A stretch of DNA of 64,000 bases, taken from positions 62,001-126,000 of the forward strand of contig CATNEN010000004.1 of NCBI GenBank assembly GCA_950097015.1, in the 5' to 3' direction. The notes below the pieces were generated by a model, which saw only the letters and a program-made list of their open reading frames with translations, searched no databases and was not told where the DNA came from. This document shows positions 58,248 through 64,000 of the stretch, in pieces. Made by a program: the position numbers and the translations under genes. Positions within the stretch are counted from its first letter, which is position 1. The number at the start of each line of letters is the position of its first letter. Origin of the DNA: Macrostomum hystrix (Eukaryota; Platyhelminthes; Macrostomidae).

Positions 58248-59516
58248 TCACAAACACAATTCGGTACAAACACTGCTATCTGTTAAAAAACTATCAGTTA
58301 AACTTTTATTACTTCCCTTGCTCGCCGCATCTTCTGACGCTGGCTGGGAGGCAGCAGCTGCGCTGACATAGCCATCCACAGTTCCTGACGCTGGCTGGGA
58401 GGCAGCAGCTGCGCTGACATCACCATACGCATCTCCTGACACTGGCTGGGAGGCAGCAGCTGCGCTGACATCGCCATCCACAGTTCCTGACGCTGGCTGG
58501 GAGGCAGCAGCTGCGCTGACATCACCATACGCATCTCCTGACACTGGCTGGGAGGCAGCAGCTGCGTTGACATCGCCATACGCATCTCCTGACACTGGCT
58601 GGGAGGCAGCAGCTGCGTTGACATCGCCATACGCATCTCCTGACACTGGCTGGGAGGCAGCAGCTGCGTTGACATCGCCATACGCATCTCCTGACACTGG
58701 CTGGGAGGCAGCAGCTGCGTTGACATCGCCATCCGCATCTTCTGACGCTGGCTGACAGGCTGCATTCGACATCGCGCCTTCTTGGCCCGCCAGATAATAG
58801 AAGATGGACACAGAGGATTGGCTGTCGATCTGCAAGGTCGAGAAGCCAGCCCGCAGCAGCGAGTCAGCCAAGGCATCAGAGGTGATGTCGATGACTAGGA
58901 CAAGTTTGTATCTGGCAGCCAGATAGGGCCAAAAGTCCAAATCGGCATTGACTGAATGAGCAAAGCTCAGCACAACCATATCGGCGCCGGGTAAAACACG
59001 ACTAGCGTCGGCTGCGCACTTCACGCAGCCGGGTTTGAACCATAGACTGTAGGGCAGCCGACTCACGCGCAGCTGTTCATCCAGGGAGGCCAGGAGAGGT
59101 CGCCAGCCGGGGCAGCGGTCCACTAGGAATAGGACAAGCGGAGCGGCCTGCGCAGAGCTGTGGTGCCGCCTGGACAGCAGGGCGATGGCGTCGGACCCTG
59201 GGCCGCAGCCGACGCAGACGGCGCTCCGGCTGCTCATCAGCAGCCTGTCGACGGCTTCAATATTTGAGACAGCTTCAAGAGCTTTGGCCGAAATGCTGAC
59301 AGACCAGGGCAGCTTCGAGATGGCATAGCAACAACGGAACAGCTCATCATCGTAGTACTCCAGATGCTGCTGCTTCCATTTCTGCTGCTCCCATTCAGTG
59401 TAGCGACGCCAGCCCCGGCTGTGACTGTCCCGCTCTTTGCTCAGCTTCTCATTAGCGCACCTGTGCACCGCCTGGATCAGGGAGGCACTGAGCAAGATGC
59501 CAGCCCCACTGTCCAT
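58248..59516 (-). CDS. Methyltransferase-like (Rossmann fold) protein with repeated tail
   Basis: A 422-residue single exon. The N-terminal helical part (HSRGWRRYTEWEQQKWKQQH; YYDDELFRCCYAISKLPWSV) precedes a class-I SAM-binding fold: motif I SAVCVGCGPGSDAIALL at residues about 98-114, then VLFLVDRCPGW as the acidic-loop strand and GADMVVLSFAHSVNADLDFW as a later strand. I infer a SAM-dependent methyltransferase or a catalytically dead relative; the substrate cannot be guessed. Residues about 250-395 are eight or nine tandem 17-residue units of two alternating types (SQPVSGDAYGDV and SQPASGTVDGDV, linked by AAAA), followed by a short unique tail DSFLTDSSVCTELCL. GC-rich codon use in AT-rich flanks supports coding. 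The start is the first Met of the frame. Confidence 0.65.
   Translation of the reverse strand: MDSGAGILLSASLIQAVHRCANEKLSKERDSHSRGWRRYTEWEQQKWKQQHLEYYDDELFRCCYAISKLPWSVSISAKALEAVSNIEAVDRLLMSSRSAVCVGCGPGSDAIALLSRRHHSSAQAAPLVLFLVDRCPGWRPLLASLDEQLRVSRLPYSLWFKPGCVKCAADASRVLPGADMVVLSFAHSVNADLDFWPYLAARYKLVLVIDITSDALADSLLRAGFSTLQIDSQSSVSIFYYLAGQEGAMSNAACQPASEDADGDVNAAAASQPVSGDAYGDVNAAAASQPVSGDAYGDVNAAAASQPVSGDAYGDVNAAAASQPVSGDAYGDVSAAAASQPASGTVDGDVSAAAASQPVSGDAYGDVSAAAASQPASGTVDGYVSAAAASQPASEDAASKGSNKSLTDSFLTDSSVCTELCL
58338..58745. repeat. 51-bp coding minisatellite
   Basis: About eight units of 51 bp containing tgacactggctgggaggcag and cagctgcgttgacatcgcca, lying in frame in the 422-residue gene. 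Two unit types alternate in the 5' half of the array on the plus strand and one type is uniform in the other half. Confidence 0.92.
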
Positions 59517-61190
59517 CTGGCCCCAGTGACTGCACTACCAAATTACTGGGCAAATTAACTTAGTTAGGCTGACCTCAGCTGCAAGAGGACAGGAGTGAAA
59601 GCCACATAGTGAAAGTAAGTCATATTAAAACAACTCCAAAAGTGAAATACTGGCAGTTTTCTGACCCATGACTTGGTCTATATTGTTTTGTTATAGCTGT
59701 TAAAACTAAAAATTACTGATTCACTATTAAATGTTTCAAGGGTGAAGCCTATGCTGATGCGGCAGTACCTAAATTTATAGAAATAATTTTGAAGGCTTTA
59801 ATTTTTTATGTATAATAGCTTTACTAGTTACATCATTTTGCAGATAGAAAAGTGTGATTGTAGTTCATGTTTCTAATGAATAATTGCTATGAAATTAATT
59901 AGTATTATTATAAAGATTTTTACAAAACAACATTTCAGACCTATACTTAGATATGTATTCCATAGTCCAAATGGTGCTATGGCTAAAAACAGAAACAAAA
60001 TGGCCAAATTTGTCAGCCAGCCAGGCTTATTCCAAAAACAAATGTGTCATATTTGGCTTGTGCTAAAAATGAAAACACAATATATAGTTAAATATGTGAA
60101 TTAGAAAAGTAAAAAACCTAGTTCAATTAAAAGTTTTCTAATAAATAAGTCTAAAAAGGGTAAAATAAATCAGTAAAAATGTTACCTAGAAGATAAGTTG
60201 AATTTGCTTTAAAAATGTTGCAATTTAATATTTTAGGCCTATAGCTTAAATTTATATTATACATAAAAAATCTAAATTAAGATTTAAGTGATCCATAACT
60301 GTTGACTGATCATTTAAAAAACTATCTTACATGATATAGGTGGTCAAAAACTTACACCAAAGCATTTATACTAAGAGTTCATTAAGCTACATTTAAGCAA
60401 GTTCAATTTTTTACCTAATATTTATACCACAACCAATGATAAGGGACCAAGATATAGCATATATTGAAGTTAGATATAGCTAGCTAATATATTTTGTACA
60501 AATTGATTGGAGACAGCTGTGCTACATATCCCTCAAGGTATCATTTAGCTAAAAGTACAGTGAAATAAAAAAAGTTGGTTTATGACTACATTTAGCTTAT
60601 CTTTACTTAGTGATTTTAGGTAGCTATACATGCTAACCTTCATCAGATCATTTAAGATCATTGAGGTAAACCAGAATATAATTTTGATTGTTAAGAATTT
60701 GAAGAGTAGAACTAAAACCAGACAATGATTTAGGTACATCGTTAATGATTATTAATTATTGCAACTATGTTATATATTTTTTAGGTCTAGCTAGGCTACT
60801 AGCAATGGTGGTTCTAGAATTTGTGTCGCAAATAATAGGTCGATGCATTTAATTTAGGCTATCTGAGATGTGAATGAATACCGATATATCATAATGATAG
60901 ACCTAGTCTAGATAATTAGAGTGGTTCAGTTCATGTACTTTCGACTTGGAGTGCTTATACTCATTTGCAGGGCTGCAGCCAGGCAGTACTCTTAAAATGT
61001 AGCAGTATAAATTTTATTGCAGACGATCTGGTCGTAAATCGTAAAGATTTTTATGGTCACGATAGGCTTGTTCACTTAGCTTATTGTTTAGAACTTATTT
61101 GATTCGAGAACCAAAGTTCGATCAGTTTCCTATATTCCAGGAAATTAAGCAGTAAAACTACCACAGGGCTCTACATTCGAGCTCCACGTG
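59517..61190. other. AT-rich intergenic stretch
   Basis: No exon, RNA gene or array recognised. Confidence 0.5.
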
Positions 61191-61194
61191 GTGG

Positions 61195-62100
61195 CCGTGT
61201 GTGTGGTAGACTGGTAGCCCTAGGAGCGGTGAGAAACTGGAAGTCGGGAGTCAGTAGAGTAGGAGCCAGCAGGCCATGTCGGCCTGCTGCTCCCAGAGCT
61301 CCCTGGTCGTAAAGATTGGTGGGTCTCGCCGGGCAATCGGAGAGATGCTGTGCATGGGCTGTGGCCCAACTGCCCGCAGTCTCGGTCTTCGACGCTGGAG
61401 TCCAGGCGGTGCTTAAAGTCGTTCAGCAGCGGACAAAAGCCAGAGCGGAGCCAGGGCGGCAACGGGCTTCGCGGGGTAGGCAGACTTCCGTGGTGCTGAT
61501 GTTGAGGCGTTCGCCAATCACCCTGTTCGGTAGCCGCGGCTCCAGCGCTTGTGCGACCACCCGGGATAGCAGGATAGTCTCTGCGTCGGACCGCGTCGGA
61601 GCAAGCTCACCTGCCTCGCCACATCGGTCGTCATGGTGATGTCTGCTAAACACTGTCAGCTTCAGAGGGCGCCAAGGAGCAGGTTTCTGTGTCAGGGCGT
61701 GGCATGAAGTGCCCCGGGTGCCTGGCTACTTGGTGCCTGGTAAATTTACTGAAAATTTACGAGAAGTTACAACGAGTGCGAACGGACGTCTAGCAGTGCA
61801 ACTTCGTCATGCCGTCAGCGCCGCGCAGTCGGTGATGCTGCGCAGGGTCTGGTTTTGCACTGCCTGCAGCCGTAACCAGAGCGATCGAGTCGGCCAGAAT
61901 CAGCGCCCAGACCGGGGCGGGATACTCCAGCACTGGCCGGCAAATCCGCTCTGTAGGTATCTAGAAGCGTCTGCTTGTCGCTCCCCAAGGAGGTGCCCGT
62001 GGCTATTAACTCTACCGGACAGGACACTACAGGACGTATCATCGCACCGAGTCTGTGAAGTTGCATTGCTTCAGCTTGGTTTCAGCGTAAGCCGTCAAGG
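61195..62100 (-). mobile_element. Decayed 3' end of a non-LTR retrotransposon (LINE) ORF2
   Basis: Read on the minus strand in several frames: GTSLGSDKQTLLDTYRA, then RPVLEYPAPVWA, then RLQAVQNQTLRSIT, then RLNISTTEVCLPREA, then LRSGFCPLLNDFKHRLDSSV and CGQLGHSPC, then HLSDCPARPTNLY. This order is the post-reverse-transcriptase region and terminal zinc-knuckle-like part of Jockey/CR1-type ORF2 proteins. Several frameshifts and stops show it is dead. The reverse transcriptase core and endonuclease are missing; upstream of about 62100 the homology stops. Confidence 0.75.
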
Positions 62101-63106
62101 CTTACTGTATGCAGTATCCAGTATATTCTCAAGATTCTGTTTCTAATTATACTTTTTTTTGCATTTTGGCAGGTTTAGCAGTGCATGGTAGTTAATCAAT
62201 TATTTGGTATTAAAAAGGAGGGGAGTGCGTTATGGTCCTTCTTAAGCTAGCTTACAGGTTAACTGAGAAGTATGGCAAAACAGAAAGAGGCGACCTGACA
62301 CGGTACAAACCAGCCCACATGACGCGCCAATGACCTTTGTGACTTCCGCTAGCTGCTAATTAAGCCTCCAGCTCCCTCCGAGCTCGTGATGCGGTTTGAA
62401 GATCCAATATCCCTGGCTCTAGCAGTGCAGAAGCTCGGGAAATGGGAAAGGCGCGATGCGTTGCCAATCAGCTTACTGCATGCTAACTGCGTAAATGTAT
62501 CAAAGCTTTACTACGAGCTAACTAAGAGCGACATGAGTTGCTCTCTTCGATCTATGCCAATAATTTTCATACACGTCTAACACATTGGAACACATCTAAC
62601 ATTACTCCAGCTGAACATTGCATTTAGCTTTTAGCATTTAGCAGAGACTTTGCGATGCATTTTTTGCAGAACATTTTCTGTATAGTAGGGATATTTTGAG
62701 TATACATTAAATACAGTATACATTACATTAATGTAATGTATCTTAATCATTACGCGCCCTCAAAATTCTACATTGATGCCTGCAAAAAGCAATTATGTTT
62801 ATATTGTCATTATGTAGGAAAATTCCGGGTATCAATGTCGAAAATTCCGGGCTCCATGTTGTATTATAGACGCTGTTTACCATAGACAACAAAAAGAAGG
62901 AGCGTGGGTGAAATCTGGGGGTGTGAAGGCGAAGCCCACACAAGAAGGGGGCAAAGCCCCCACTCTGTATCATAGACAAAAATTTCTTTAAAAAAATTTA
63001 TTTACTTGCCCCGGCTTCCAGAGAAGCGCTGTAATTTTAACTCTGCCAGGATTTAGCAATTTTTTGACGGTCTAACCATGATCAACCATTTAATTAATTT
63101 TCCAAT
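62101..63106. other. Upstream flank of the Crypton-type gene
   Basis: No exon recognised. Near 62920-62962 the short related motifs gcgaagcccacac and gcaaagcccccac lie 25 bp apart and could belong to an element terminus, but this is unsupported. Confidence 0.4.
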
Positions 63107-64000
63107 ATGCCTGGAGAAGTTGTCTCCGGTATGTCAACCGAAGAGTTAGCTTGGATATCATCAGAATCGAACAGTCGGTATTTGGAAGAACTAAGCAAGG
63201 AATTCGCGCACAAGATGGAGTCTGAGGAGATTCAAGACGTTCCGGAGGACGTGATGCAGGAGTTGAATCAGCTTGAGCGAGATGGTCTGTCCGATTCTTC
63301 TGCACGGCAGATGAAGGAAAATGTGAACCGCTTCAAGAGATTTTTGGAAGCAAGCAAGCTGTCAACTGACCTGTTACAAAGTCTAAAGTCTATTTTGGCT
63401 GACTATTTACGCTTCTTCTATTTGAGACTGCGAACAAAGGACGAGCAGTACTATGCTCCAGCAAGTCTTATCTGCATTCGAGCCGGACGGCATCGCTTCT
63501 TCTGTCTGAACCGTCCGGATACGAGTATTAATATTATTGCGGACATTGCTTTCGCGAATGCCAATCGGATGTTGGTATCGATGGTTCACAAGTACAAGCT
63601 AGCCAATCAACCAAAATCCCGAAACAGATTTGCTGCAATTGATAATAATGACCTACAGAAAATCATGGGCTATTTTGATAGGTCAAATGGTGTCATACTA
63701 CAGCAGTAGGCCATTTTTCATCTAATTTATTATTTTGGACTGCGTGGACGAGAAACTCTACCAACGCTGACTAAGGAGAGTTTCGTGTTTTTAGAAGATT
63801 CTGAAGGCCGTGACTATGTCGCACTGAATCATGACCTTTTAAGTAAGAATTCGAAGGCATCTCTGAAGAAGACCGAATTCCATGATGCTAAGCAGGCACG
63901 CATGTATTCGGATTCCGAAAATCGAAATTGTCCCGTTGCTGCATTAAAGATGTACCTGCAGTGCCTAAACGACCTGCGCATCGAGTCGCTTTTCCCGAAG
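63107..64000 (+). CDS. Crypton-type tyrosine recombinase (DUF3504), interrupted by an in-frame stop and by the window end
   Basis: Frame from ATG at 63107 to the window end, with a single TAG at 63707-63709 after 200 residues. The same frame continues for 97 codons after it without a further stop. The N-terminal part looks like the SAM-like core-binding domain of Crypton recombinases (RQMKENVNRFKRFLEASKLS; LKSILADYLRFFYLRLRT; YYAPASLICIRAGRHRFF). After the stop comes HLIYYFGLRGRET, carrying the first catalytic Arg, and NCPVAALKMYLQCLNDLR, as in DUF3504 proteins such as QRICH1, ZMYM2-4 and KCTD1 relatives. The later HxxR and Tyr lie outside the window. It may be a Crypton transposon copy or a domesticated gene. 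A nonsense mutation in an element is the simplest reading; a sequencing error or a small unrecognised intron is possible. Confidence 0.72.

Overview
This is eukaryotic nuclear DNA from a small, probably aquatic bilaterian invertebrate. Protein-coding genes have short GT-AG introns. Recognisable families are animal ones: lengsin-type glutamine synthetase, Suv4-20 histone methyltransferase, MFHAS1-like ROCO protein, WAVE/SCAR, DNAJB13, DEG/ENaC channel. tRNA-headed SINEs with ATT-rich tails, a non-LTR retrotransposon fragment, a mariner-like end and a Crypton-type recombinase are also present. DNAJB13 implies motile cilia. A lophotrochozoan, for example a free-living flatworm, would fit, but the sequence alone does not settle the phylum. 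The window is not prokaryotic: there are no operons and no ribosome-binding-site pattern.

Layout. 1-2.8 kb (minus): 5' three exons of a lengsin-like gene whose two introns are filled with tandem repeats. 2.9-9.9 kb: a run of unrelated minisatellites with no gene recognised. 10.4-13.1 kb (minus): Suv4-20 (KMT5B/C) with two repeat-filled introns. 16.3-19.6 kb (minus): a 1055-aa LRR-Roc-COR protein of MFHAS1 type. 21.8-22.6 kb (plus): a death-domain-like protein, head-to-head with the ROCO gene. 22.7-26.4 kb: three arrays. 26.5-28.7 kb (plus): a three-exon unknown gene with thirteen-residue repeats in its protein. 32.0-34.1 kb (plus): WAVE/SCAR with a SINE in its intron. 37.7-40.0 kb (plus): complete five-exon DNAJB13. 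40.7-49.2 kb: seven more arrays and an inserted SINE, no gene recognised. 49.9-51.9 kb (minus): intronless DEG/ENaC channel. 53.8-57.8 kb: SINEs, a dispersed repeat and a 30-bp array. 58.2-59.5 kb (minus): a methyltransferase-like protein with a repeated tail. 61.2-62.1 kb (minus): decayed LINE 3' end. 63.1-64.0 kb (plus): Crypton-type tyrosine recombinase running off the window and broken by one in-frame stop.

The outstanding property is tandem repetition. I count 27 separate arrays, covering about 15 kb (roughly a quarter) by my own span estimates. Each has its own unit, of 8 to 57 bp. Of the eight introns longer than 300 bp that I could resolve, six consist mostly of, or contain, one array, one holds a SINE and one has neither. 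Two further arrays lie inside coding sequence. Many long open frames in the window are only by-products of these arrays.

The genes do not form one pathway. WAVE (actin nucleation), DNAJB13 (axonemal radial spoke), KMT5 (H4K20 methylation), the channel and the ROCO protein are ordinary independent animal genes. The only suggestive neighbourhood is the ROCO protein beside a death-domain protein, since both folds occur in innate-immune and cell-death signalling; that link is inference from adjacency.
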